In this document: positions 20,305-29,668 of the stretch, piece by piece
Layout of the letters: every line of letters begins with the position of its first letter
How positions within the stretch are numbered: position 1 is the stretch's first letter
From: Maniola hyperantus
Lineage: Eukaryota; Arthropoda; Insecta; Lepidoptera; Nymphalidae
Reading direction: 5' to 3'
DNA length: 64,000 nucleotides
Assembly: GCF_902806685.2 (NCBI RefSeq)
Contig: NC_048546.1
Location: 13,067,891 to 13,131,890, forward strand
Position numbers and translations under genes: made by a program
The notes under the pieces: model-generated
What the model saw: the letters and a program-made list of their open reading frames with translations, nothing else
The model's database searches: none
What the model was told of the DNA's origin: nothing

Positions 20305-21130
20305 TTTCGCACCAGACGTTATAATGAGAGGCATGTGAATCGATTGACGGATATCGGAGCTGTAACGGGAGATGACGGTTTTTTGTTGCATTTACAGCAC
20401 TATTCAAGGGTTGTGCTTTTAAATTTTGCACTCATGCAATTCGAGGATGATGTGTTTGATTTCAGGACTTCTGTGTATTGAATTGTTACATTTAAGCACC
20501 TATTTATTTTGGTGTGATAGTAGTCTAGCTCATGCCTATACTTAGTACATACAAATTTTGCACTGCTGAGATTCTCCCTAAGTATTTGAAGTCGATTATA
20601 ATTTATAACTATTTGGGAGTAATTTTGTTTGGCGCCAGACGTTTTAATGAGACTCTGTGAATCGATTGATGGATAACGGAGCTGTAACGAGAGATGGCGG
20701 TTTTTTGTTGCATTTACAGAACTATTCGAGGGTTGTGCTTTTAAATTTTGCACGCATGCAATTCGACGATGATGTGTTTGATTTCAGGATTTCTGTGTAT
20801 CGAATTTTTACATTTACGCACCTATTTTACTATTTAAGAAGAATGAATAGGCACCTCTACGTAAGCGTGCTCCACCTACTTTGGTGTGATGGCAGTCAAG
20901 CTCATGCCCACTTAGTACTTACCTAGTTAAAAAAACCTACTTAAATTTTGCACTGGAATGAGATTCTTCTTAATTTTTTGAAGGCGATTATAACTATTTG
21001 GGAGTAATTTTGTTTCGCGCCAGACGTTGTGAGACTCTGTGAATCGATTGATGGATATCGGAGCTGTAATGGGAGATGGTGGTTTTTTTGTTGTATTCGC
21101 AGCACTATTCAAGGGTTGTACTTTTGAAAA
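20305..21130. repeat. Three tandem diverged copies of a ~320-380-bp segment
   Basis: TTTGTTTCGCACCAGACGTT or its variants start copies at about 20,305, 20,627 and 21,010. Each continues with GTGAATCGATTGA(C/T)GGATA, CGGAGCTGTAA and GCACTATTCAAGGGTTGT. The first two copies share a further 250 bp including GATGATGTGTTTGATTTCAG. The third is truncated. ORFs here are short and not conserved in frame. Confidence 0.85.
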
Positions 21131-21224
21131 TAACGTAATTTGATGACGTGTTTTATTTGGCGTAACGAATTTTTTTTTCTCTTACTAAGCAGATAAATTG
21201 TATTGTAGGTATTATTTGTACAAT

Positions 21225-21372
21225 TTCTGTCGAAAGGTCGACCCCCGCCCAAACCCCGCCCGTTGCACTATTGTCGTACCTACACCTAGCACAAGCCTGA
21301 CGCTTAGTTGGAGAGGAAAAGGGAATATTAGTCATTTAACATGGCTAATATTCTTTAAAAAAAAAAAAATTA
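21225..21372 (+). mobile_element. 5'-truncated tRNA-derived SINE
   Basis: GTCGACC..CCCGCCCGTTGCACTATTGTCGTACCT, then CTAGCACAAGCCTGACGC, then ACATGGCTAATATTCTTT and poly(A). It is the same family as the fuller copy on the minus strand at 30,655-30,835, but lacks the A box. Confidence 0.7.
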
Positions 21373-21763
21373 CTTAATGTTCATTCAGTATTTATTTACA
21401 AAGTAGCCGCGCTTAAGAATCCCCAGTCCCTACCCTAGTGTGAATGCCTACTTTAAGTTTTTTCATTTCAGATTTTGTGATTAACCTCAATCGATTTTTT
21501 CATTATTGATACTTATTTTAAAACATTTATAAGTACCTAATATATTTTCAAAATCAGTGATGACCATTGACAGTTAATTAAATCTTTCAATTCTTTAAAT
21601 TTTCTTTTGATCATAATAATGTAGGTACCTACGCGTCAATTTTTGTTCGAAAGTAATTTTAAAAACTTCTTGCTTTCTTTCCACTATCCATTTCTATATC
21701 CTGCAATTACATAGGGGCATCGAGATTCGAGACATCGATATCGTTTAAATATATACTCATACT

Positions 21764-21973
21764 AGCTTATGCTCGCGACTTCGTCTGCGTGGACTACACA
21801 AATTTCAAATCCCTATTTCACCCTCTTAGGGTTTGAGGTTTCAAAAATCATTTCTTAGCGGATGCCTACGTCAATAACTATCTGCATGCCAAATTTCAGT
21901 CCGATCCGTCCAGTAGTTTGAGCTGTGCGCTGATAGATCAGTCAGTCAGTTACCTTTCCTTTTATATATTTAG
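21764..21973 (-). mobile_element. Lep1-type Helitron
   Basis: CTAGCTTATGCTCGCGACTT at one end, GTCAGTCAGTTACC and CCTTTTATATATTTAG at the other. A complete short copy. Confidence 0.85.
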
Positions 21974-22377
21974 TTTTATTGTACAAATAGGGAAATAGAA
22001 TGCGAATTTCCTACTCGCAAATTGCAGACCTGGCAGTATTAGGTATTACTTAGTGTTCACATTAGCGCGGGTCGCGTTACTACATTGGGTAAATTATCAG
22101 CTCGATTGCTCGCGACACGCGATCTGTTTGCCGTCTCGCTTTCCCACCGATCACCACTAATTGTCGACCACCACGACCACCTCCCTTGTGCCTACTTACA
22201 ATAAATTATCCACAGTGGAGTAGTACCTACAAATCTCCGGATATATAAATTGTCGCAAATATTGCTAAGATTATAGTTTGACTGGTTTTGGGATTTGAAA
22301 ACAAAGGTTGCTAACATCATAATTCTCAGGGTAATGCAACCTACTGTAACTGGTGCTTCCAAGTAATTTACGAATTA

Positions 22378-22586
22378 CTAGCTTATGCTTGCGACTTCGT
22401 CTGCGTGGACTACACAAATTTCAAATCCCTATTTCACCCTCTTAGGGGTTGAATTTTCAAAAATCCTTTCTTAGCGGATGCCTACTTCATAATAGCTATC
22501 TGCATGCCAAACAGCCCGATCCGTCCACTAGTTTAAGCTGTGCGTTGATAGATCGGTCAGTCAGTCAATCCTTTTATATATTTAGA
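22378..22586 (-). mobile_element. Lep1-type Helitron
   Basis: CTAGCTTATGCTTGCGACTT to CCTTTTATATATTTAGA; a complete short copy, followed by a GAAGAAGAAGAAG run. Confidence 0.85.
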
Positions 22587-22764
22587 AGAAGAAGAAGATG
22601 ACCCATGAATTCTAGATTTAAAGCGAATGAGCTACTATTGTCGAAGATCGAAGAAGAAAGCTTGAATATTCAAGTAAAATTAGAGATCTCTCATAGAGAT
22701 AAGTGCTTCCCTGTCCACTTTTTATCTCTTTTTCTCTTTATTGTAAATGTTTTTGGTACAAATG

Positions 22765-22890
22765 AAATGAAATGAAATTAAACTTTAACAATTGCTTTTA
22801 AAGCGTCAAGTGAATCTACCACTTGAACTGGTTCGGAAATAGGAATGCCTACCGAAAACAACTAGTAAGAAACTTTTTGCTCTTTTCAAA
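22765..22890 (-). mobile_element. LINE 3' tail
   Basis: Reverse-complement match to the nested tail at 3312-3443 (CCGAACCAGTTCAAGTGGTAGA), with a run of AAATG at its tail. Flanks are unassigned. Confidence 0.6.
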
Positions 22891-23435
22891 TAACCTTCAA
22901 TGGTAGGTATGATAGGTACCATGTACTTAACCAGAAGTGCGATTGCTTAAGTTTTAACCATCATGGCTAATCTAAGCCATTGGTCATAAATGGTAAAACC
23001 GAATTCGAATTGCGTAAATTATACCATCATATGAAGACCTAATGGTGACCGGTGACTTAAAAATTTTTCATTAGAATCGCGTTTTATTATACAAATAGCA
23101 TTAGTGAAAGTCAATATTTTTTGTTTTTAAGAATTATGTCGGACACAAAAACAATGCAACTTAAAAGTTAACTTATTTATTTCATCATAAAAATTACCTT
23201 TCATACTTAAAACATTGAATTCTAACGTTATCAGATCAGTAGTAATTTGTAGATTACAAAGAGTTTTGCAATAGCCTTTGCCCATGCTCTACAATAACTA
23301 ATAAGTAGATCTTGTAATGATATTAGCGCGCGATCGCGTTACACAGCATTAGGCAAATTATCAGCCCGACTGCTTGCGACACGTGATATGTTTGCTATTC
23401 TCGCTTCAGTATGCTCTAACACCCCACATATGTAC

Positions 23436-23612
23436 AGTGCGACAAGGCTATTTTGGCGCGTGGCGAAAATCGGAACTAACGTTGCCGTCAAGTGTCCCCT
23501 TTGTTCTTGTTTGAATATTTTCTCCAACTTTGTTTGTTGTGCCTTTGTTCTCCAACAGCCCTCCCCTGTCAATTGAAGTGCCAAGAGAGCCTTGTCGCGC
23601 TTGTCGCATTGT
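23436..23612. mobile_element. Small MITE with GCGACAAGGCT ends
   Basis: Opens AGTGCGACAAGGCTATTTTGG and closes GTGCCAAGAGAGCCTTGTCGC, an imperfect inverted repeat. The interior has GTTGCCGTCAAGTGTCCCC and CCCTCCCCTGTCAA. A second copy in the opposite orientation lies at 35,056-35,216 inside the Sobp intron. Confidence 0.75.
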
Positions 23613-23684
23613 AGCAGCTGTCGTATGAGTACAAGTAGCGTCATCTAGTGTCTGTATGAAGTGAATAGTTTGACTCGATGGAAT

Positions 23685-24117
23685 AAAAAAACCGGCCAAG
23701 TGTGAGTCAGACTCGCGCAATGAGGGTTCCGTACTACAGTCGTATTTTTTAGACATTTTGCACGATAATTCAAAAACTATGATGCATAAAAATAAATAAA
23801 AATCTGTTTTAGAATGTACATGTGAAGACCTTTCATATGATACCCCACTTGATATAGTCACTCACTTCGAAAGTTGAAATTACTAATTATTAGTTCATGA
23901 CCACAATTTAATTTTTTTTGTGTGATCTAACCCTAAAGTCACGGTTTTCAGATTTTTCCCCAAATTTCAGCTATAAGTTCTACCTACTTGCCAAATTTCA
24001 TGATTCTAGGTCAACGGGAAGTAGGTACCCTGTAGGTTTCTTGACAGACAGACAGACAGACAACAAAGTGATCCTATAAGGGTTCCGTTTTTCCTTTTGA
24101 GGTACGGAACCCTAAAA
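23685..24117 (-). mobile_element. GGTTCCGT interspersed repeat, full-length copy
   Basis: Runs from CCGGCCAAGTGTGAGTCAGA through CAGACAGACAGACA to GAGGTACGGAACCCTAAAAA. It is about 430 bp and non-coding. Confidence 0.8.
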
Positions 24118-24264
24118 AATCGATAAGTTCCCAATGAGTCACACTGTGACACGATTGAGTGTGACTTGTTGGGAACCCACTTTATGGAGACCGCCGCAAC
24201 TCATGTAAGGTCGTTTTATGATCCAGAAATGCTTAAAATTGAAATCGTATTCAGTATTTCAAAA

Positions 24265-24363
24265 TAGGTCTTAGAATTCTAAAGGTGCGAAATTGGGTAA
24301 AAGGGTACATTGACAGGTCTTAGAATTCTAAAGGTGCGAAACTGGGTAAAAGGGTACATTGAC
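24265..24363. repeat. 49-bp tandem duplication
   Basis: AGGTCTTAGAATTCTAAAGG begins at 24,266 and again at 24,315. The two units differ by one base over their shared length. Confidence 0.9.
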
Positions 24364-24532
24364 AAATGACCTAAATACGTGACTGTTTAAGAACCTACCT
24401 CGTAAAGTATAGAATTTCATAGCCGCCTGTAACATTAGCCGTGCAGTCTACAATCTACATTGTTAAAACCTATAACTACTCTAGCTCTACCGATATAGGT
24501 GAAGGTACAAAACAGTAGAATGTATTGGCACA

Positions 24533-24766
24533 ATTACTACCCCTATTATAAATGTGAAAGTGTGTTTGTTTGTTGATTTGTCCTTCAATCATTTTTGTCC
24601 TTCAAATTCAATCCTTCGCAACGGAGCAACGGATCGACGTGATTGGGAAAATTTAAGACCCGGAGAGGGACATAGGCTACTTTTCATCCCGGAAAATCAG
24701 AGAGTTCCCATCGCGATTTTTAAAAACCTGAATACACGCGTACGAAGTCGCGAGCATCACCTAGTA
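24533..24766 (+). mobile_element. Helitron (GTGAAAGTGTGTTTG subtype)
   Basis: Begins near CTACCCCTATTATAAATGTG and ends CGCGTACGAAGTCGCGAGCA..CTAG. Internal CAACGGATCGACGTGATT and GACATAGGCTACTTTTCATC match other copies. Confidence 0.8.
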
Positions 24767-24807
24767 TTACTAGATGATGGCCTCATCGATTACCATTTAG
24801 ATACATA

Positions 24808-25029
24808 ATCCATACTAATATTATAAATGCGAAAGTGTGTTGTCTATCTCTCTGTCTGCTATCTTTTCACGGCCCAATAATTTAACCGATTTCGATGAAA
24901 TTTGGTACAGAGTTAGCTTACATCCCAGGGAAGGACATAGGCTACTTTTTACCCCGGATAATTAAAGAGATTTAAAAAAACTTAAATTCACGCGGACGAA
25001 GTCGCGATTCGCGAAGGCATCATCTAGTA
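24808..25029 (+). mobile_element. Helitron (second subtype, variant)
   Basis: Starts TCCATACTAATATTATAAATGCG and ends CGCGGACGAAGTCGCG..CATCATCTAG. The middle differs (CTATCTCTCTGTCTGC), close to the copy at 47,070-47,300. Confidence 0.78.
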
Positions 25030-25315
25030 AAGAATAAAGGAAGCCACAAGCAAAAGCTAGTGCAACACAAAATGCTTTTAACATGGCGCGTCGTCGGTAG
25101 CGAAGGTAAATTTAGGAGCGGAGCAACCCGATACTCGACCTAGCGTAGTTTACACTGCAAATTATAAACGCGATAACTGTGTACGTTTGAGGAAACTTGT
25201 AGTTTATCACATAAGTAAAATTTCTGAGTTTTTTAAAATGAATATTCCTATTAAAATAAAGCTTAAAGTTAGCCTTATCTAATTACTATACAAATCATGC
25301 CCGCGTGGAAAACCG

Positions 25316-25560
25316 TGAATTTAGGGTTAGATCACACAAAAAAAAATCAAATTGTGGTCATGAACTAATAATTAGTATTTTCAACTTTCGAAGTGAGTGA
25401 CTATATCAAGTGGGGTATCATATGAAAGGTCTTTACCTGTACATTCTAAAACAGATTTTTATTTATTTTTATGCATCATAGTTTTTGAATGTCGAAAAAA
25501 TACGACTGTAGTACGGAACCCTCATTGCGCGAGCCTGACTCGCACTTGGCCGGTTTTTTT
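25316..25560 (+). mobile_element. GGTTCCGT repeat, truncated copy
   Basis: Matches the distal half of the family, from GTGAATTTAGGGTTAGATCA to CGAGCCTGACTCGCACTTGG. The GGTTCCGT end is missing. Confidence 0.75.
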
Positions 25561-25799
25561 AGCACTATCTCCATGGCCCCAGGGTCTCCACGGCAAACGG
25601 AAAGTTTGTTAGTGGTAATTTTAGTTTTTGTCTGGTGGTAATTTGAATAGGGGCCGAACACTAGATAACTACAACACAGACACAGAATACTTAATATTAA
25701 GTAACTTCCAGGATAGAAGGATCACTCCGCAGAGATATTTGAATAAACGTTTTGATACGACGCAATAAAGTGCCTAAAATTTTAATTACGCCTCTCTTT

Positions 25800-25884
25800 C
25801 TATCTTAGTTCTAGTTCTACTAAAGAATACTGGTAAGTATTAGATACTTATCAATATTCTTTAGTAGAACTAGAACTAAGATAG
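25800..25884. repeat. 85-bp near-perfect palindrome
   Basis: CTATCTTAGTTCTAGTTCTA and the next about 20 bases are mirrored by the reverse complement ending TAGAACTAGAACTAAGATAG. Arms are about 41 bp with two mismatches, and the loop is about 3 bp. A transcript would form a single long hairpin. Confidence 0.9.
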
Positions 25885-26409
25885 AATAGTTACTATATAT
25901 ACTAAGATTGAATAGTTTAGTGTTGTCAAATTTAATTTTAAGTTTTTAGGATAGCACATCTCTCTGAGTACCTATGTATAATATAAGCGAATTTTTAATT
26001 TAGCGAAACGCCAAAAGAATCGACGCCATTATTAATATACCGTAGTGTAATAGTAATATATAATGATAATAAAATAATCCTTCATTCTCTATTATATAAT
26101 ACGGAATAATTAAATCCGTTTCTATTCTAATATCCCATTTGCACGGGCCTAACTAAAAGCACAACCGGGAAGTTCGAAATTGAATTTTGAAACTGATATC
26201 TGATATTCCGAAAATAATAACAACGCATCCAACAGATTCAAAATATACGCGCTGGAATCATTGAGCATTGATTTATTAGATTAGGGGTGGGCATACAGAC
26301 TTTTACTAGGTACAATATCATTGAATTTCCACTTAGTTTTTATAGATTCCATATTTTAATTTTCATGGCGTCCATTTTGAAATCTTATTATTTTTGTTGT
26401 TATAGCGGT
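25885..26409. other. AT-rich intergenic sequence
   Basis: No gene or named repeat is seen. A 79-codon ORF at 26,287-26,526 runs into the repeat that follows and is not supported. Confidence 0.35.
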
Positions 26410-26620
26410 AATTATGAATTCAAATTCTGTGAAAATTTCAACTCTCCACGCGACAGGTCGAGATGGCAATCGCGGAGGGAACGCCCCGCACAGCCCCAGC
26501 GCTGTGCTACTTATTACGGTTCATGAGATACAGCCTACCGACAGACAGACGGAAGGAAGGACGGACAGCAGAGACTTAGTACCTATGTAATAGGGTCCCT
26601 CCCCTCCCTCGAAAAACATA
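26410..26620 (+). repeat. Interspersed repeat with GACAGACAGACGG block
   Basis: TTATGAATTCAAATTCTGTG, then TTTCAACTCTCCACGCGACA, then GAGATACAGCCTACCGACAG, and a GGAAGGA-rich stretch. The layout resembles the GGTTCCGT family but the sequence differs. Confidence 0.45.
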
Positions 26621-26826
26621 AAATACGAAATATAAAATAAAAGTTTCCGTAGTTTTGTTACGTTTCTAAAAACATTAAATACATGCATACGGGTCAAACA
26701 TATAACCCTCCTTTGGCTTCGCCGCAGTCGGGTAAAAAAACACTTTCAGCCATTTCTCAGCTTTCGTTACACAGACTCTATCAGCTACTATATAGTACCT
26801 AGTATAGTAGAGTTATTAATTACCTA

Positions 26827-27057
26827 TGTGGCGGTTACCACAATAGAAAACTAGATGGCGCTGTTCAATCGATGACGTAGTCCCGAACAAATGTACCGCC
26901 GACAGTACTCGCAATAACAGAGTTTTCTGCAATCTGGACTATATATAGAAGTTTCAAGATACAACCGTCGGCCCAGCTGGCGCTACCGAGCACAACCAAC
27001 CGCTCGGTGGGAGATCTCCCCTTTGGTACGGTCGAGCCTGCACACCGCTCCCGTACA
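26827..27057 (+). repeat. 5' LTR of the TRIM element
   Basis: 231 bp. A TATATATAG box lies about 115 bp in, a plausible core promoter position within an LTR. Confidence 0.88.
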
Positions 27058-27058
27058 T

Positions 27059-27076
27059 TGGTGACCCCGACGTGAT
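27059..27076 (+). promoter_or_regulatory. Primer-binding site, tRNA-Trp type
   Basis: TGGTGACCCCGACGTGAT, one base after the 5' LTR, is complementary to the 3' end of insect tRNA-Trp including CCA, as I recall that tRNA. The match length (18 nt) and position are as expected for a reverse-transcription primer site. Confidence 0.75.
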
Positions 27077-27470
27077 CAAGAACGGTCGCACACCTCAACA
27101 ACCGACGAAATCAAGAATGGTCGCACACTACAACAGCCGACGTCATCGAAGATCAACCGCACACCGCCGCACTCCGCACTACGCACTCAACGTGATCAAG
27201 GGTGATCGCATACACCGCAACACCTTTGGATCACACACCGCAAGCCGACGTCTCCTCCAACTCCAAGTCTACAAGCAGCAACAGCAAGCACATCGAGGCC
27301 TGTAAGACGGATGTAGCACAGCTTCGGGGCACAATGGCTCTGCACTCCATCACCAGCTACAAGCGTCCTGGTCCACCGCTTCTCTGGATGGTTAGCAGCC
27401 ATTGCCCTTCCTTCACACGCCTTCACGCTACAACGCCACCTCTCTTCACTGCTTCACACTACGCGTTCGT

Positions 27471-27485
27471 CTCGGAGGGGAGTGA
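27471..27485 (+). promoter_or_regulatory. Polypurine tract of the TRIM element
   Basis: CTCGGAGGGGAGTGA, purine-rich, abuts the 3' LTR, where plus-strand priming would occur. Confidence 0.6.
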
Positions 27486-27716
27486 TGTGGCGGTTACCAC
27501 AATAGAAAACTAGATGGCGCTGTTCAATCGATGACGTAGTCCCGAACAAATATACCGCCGATGGTAATCGCACTAACGGAGTTTTCTGCAATCTGGACTA
27601 TATATAGAAGTTTCAAGACATAACCGTCGGCCCAGCTGGCGCTACCGAGCACAACCAACCGCTCGGTGGGAGATCTCCCCTTTGGTACGGTCGAGCCTGC
27701 ACACCGCTCCCGTACA
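27486..27716 (+). repeat. 3' LTR of the TRIM element
   Basis: 231 bp, the same length as the 5' LTR. Most differences cluster at about 71-105 bp into the LTR. Confidence 0.88.
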
Positions 27717-27766
27717 CCTATTTTGAATAAATCATTTGACTTTGACTTTGACTTTATTATATTCTA
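27717..27766 (+). mobile_element. LINE tail with (TTTGAC)n
   Basis: CCTATTTTGAATAAATCATT followed by TTTGACTTTGACTTTGACTT is a typical lepidopteran LINE 3' tail. The TRIM element appears to have inserted into it, since removing the LTR element restores ATTACCTATTTTGAATAAATC. Confidence 0.6.
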
Positions 27767-28783
27767 GTAAGTAAAATAGTGTATATTCCGTCGAGTCCCT
27801 TCAAAAGTGTCGGCAACGGGAGCCCAATTAGCGACTGGTCACCGTGTGAAAGCTAACCCTGCGTCACAGGCGCCTTTATTAATTACGCGCTCCCGTGTCA
27901 AAGGACGGAGCGTCTTTAGACGACCCGTCATTTGACGTGCGATACACTTTGTAACATAAACCTTTAACATACTGACTATAACCTTTGCGTCGTCCAAGAG
28001 AGATTCTAATTTCTAACGTAATAGTAATCGGAAAGAGGCCGTGATAGCCTCGTGGCTAAGATGTCCGCAGGTACGCCGAGATCTTGACAGCTTTCGATTG
28101 GCTGCCACTTGACAGGATTAAATAAAAGTCATGCTATCCTTTTTTCCGCAGGAAAAATTATGAAATGGATAAATATAATAAGTAGGTAACTATAACGGCG
28201 ATTACGCATCCAAGAGAATTATCTACTTACGACATTTAATATGTCATGTCATAGCTCCCATACAAACCAAAAAGGAACGTATTTTCACGGACATGGATCG
28301 GATGAGTGCGTAACCGCCGTAACACTATTCTTTCGATTTAGTTTAGAGATTGAGTATCAAGCGAATTAGTATTATTAGCGTTGGTAATCTGTTGTTTTGT
28401 ATCAATATTTTATTCTCGTTTGTAAGTACCTACCGTTGAAAGCATAATCTTTTTATAGTGGCACAGATATTTCTTGAATTACGTCCCGTTGTTTTTCGGA
28501 CATTTATATATTATTCTGGCGAATTTATTGTCGCGATCATTTGCAATAAAATAAAAGAGCTAAAGAGGTCGTCGGCGACCATTCATTCTGCACAAATCTT
28601 GTTGTTTTATATTATTACGCTTTACTTATAAATAAAAAAATAACGATATTATTTTCGGCGTTACCGTATACGTTGCATGACTGTTTAGGGTTAAATCCGA
28701 CAGCCATTCAAAATACAATAAAGAAAATTCTTACATGACATCGGGCTGGCAAGAGCCGCAAGACACGAGAAAATGATAAAAAT
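27767..28783. other. Intergenic sequence with a SINE fragment
   Basis: About 28,036-28,075 (CCGTGATAGCCTCGTGGCTAA) matches the 5' end of the HaSE-like SINE. About 28,260-28,320 repeats a short segment also seen near 17,050 and 19,600. No gene is supported. Confidence 0.45.
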
Positions 28784-29292
28784 ATGTTATTGGAATGTTA
28801 CTTACTTAATATAATTAGGTACTATAATAAAAGTGCAGGCCGCTTCTCAAGACATATCATACGCCGGTCCCTTGCCACCGTCAACGTGCCAAGTCTACTT
28901 GAGCCGACTGGTATTGCAAGAGACGATGGCAAGAGACCGGACGGTATGAGTTTGATTCCATGGAAGTTGGGCCGGGCCTGGCCCCTTCTTATCTACATGG
29001 AACCAACAACAGAGCTGGTGCAGCATCTGAATTGTGAAGCGGCTGAAAAAGCCAAAACATGCAAATACAGGGATCTAGGCTCCGAATATGATTTTGTCCC
29101 ATTCGGTGTCGAGACCCTTGGTCCGTGGGGTCCTAGCGCTATAAGCCTTTTTAAGGAAATAGCAACAAGGTTAGTCGACATCACCTGAGACCGAAGAGCT
29201 GGCAGCTACCTCGGACAAAGAATTAGCCTAGCAATTCAAAGGGGGAACGCTGCCAGTATCTTCGGAACCTTGCCTAAAGGGACTCCTTTTAA
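28784..29292 (+). pseudogene. Degenerate 3' part of a retrotransposon polymerase ORF
   Basis: The 134-codon ORF contains DDGKRPDGMSLIPWKLGRAW, GSEYDFVPFGVETLGPWGPS and KEIATRLVDIT. This is the conserved tail downstream of the reverse transcriptase in a family of invertebrate retroelements. After a TGA stop at about 29,187 the same frame continues with RRAGSYLGQRIS and, after a TAG, RGNAASIFGTLP. At least two in-frame stops therefore break it. There is no reverse transcriptase core upstream. It is a truncated relic, and the clade is not certain. It lies about 250 bp upstream of the first recognised Sobp exon, in a presumptive Sobp intron or 5' region. Confidence 0.7.
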
Positions 29293-29541
29293 TAACATAT
29301 TTTAATTATAATATTATATATTTTTTAAGGTTTTAGTTTTAGTTTTATAATATTATTATGTAGATAAACTCTAATTAGGTACTTAGCTAAGTTTATGCTA
29401 ATTACAAATAAGAGTAAAAAGTAAATTAGTTACTTAGTATTCTTGTTTGATTGATGATTCTGGGCATGCCTAACCTTTCGTAGTTTATGCATTTTTTTAC
29501 AAAAGTGATGGATAGTAACGGAAATAATTTATTGGTTTCAG

Positions 29542-29668
29542 GAGTTTGCAGAAACAGCGATGAACGAGCTGCTGGGCTGGTACGGGTACGAGAGGCTGGA
29601 GCTGCGGCGCTGGGCGGCGTCCCGGGCACGGGACGGCAGTCCGGAGCGAGCGGAGCAGAAGGGCAAAG
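29542..29668 (+). CDS. Sobp: Sobp exon with the NELLGWYGY motif
   Basis: 127 bp, preceded by GGTTTCAG and followed by GTGGGT. It encodes 42 residues plus one base, and is GC-rich against an AT-rich background. The leftover G joins AA of the next exon to give GAA. Confidence 0.88.

Larger units (their letters stand above)
26827..27716 (+). mobile_element. TRIM-type LTR retrotransposon (non-autonomous)
   Basis: Two direct LTRs of 231 bp each (26,827-27,057 and 27,486-27,716) start TGTGGCGGTTACC and end CTCCCGTACA, so they have TG...CA ends. The interior is only 428 bp and encodes no gag or pol. A primer-binding site follows the 5' LTR and a purine run precedes the 3' LTR. The 4-bp target duplication CCTA flanks the element (26,823-26,826 and 27,717-27,720). 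The LTRs differ at roughly ten positions, so insertion is not very recent. Short ORFs inside are fortuitous. Confidence 0.9.

Noticed and set aside
20129..20926. Several ORFs of 80-117 codons
   Set aside because: They arise from the triplicated segment on both strands and frames are not conserved between copies.
23339..23861. Overlapping ORFs on both strands
   Set aside because: They cover a MITE and the end of a GGTTCCGT repeat.
27072..27513. ORFs of 77-103 codons
   Set aside because: They are inside the TRIM interior and run into its LTR; no gag or pol motif.
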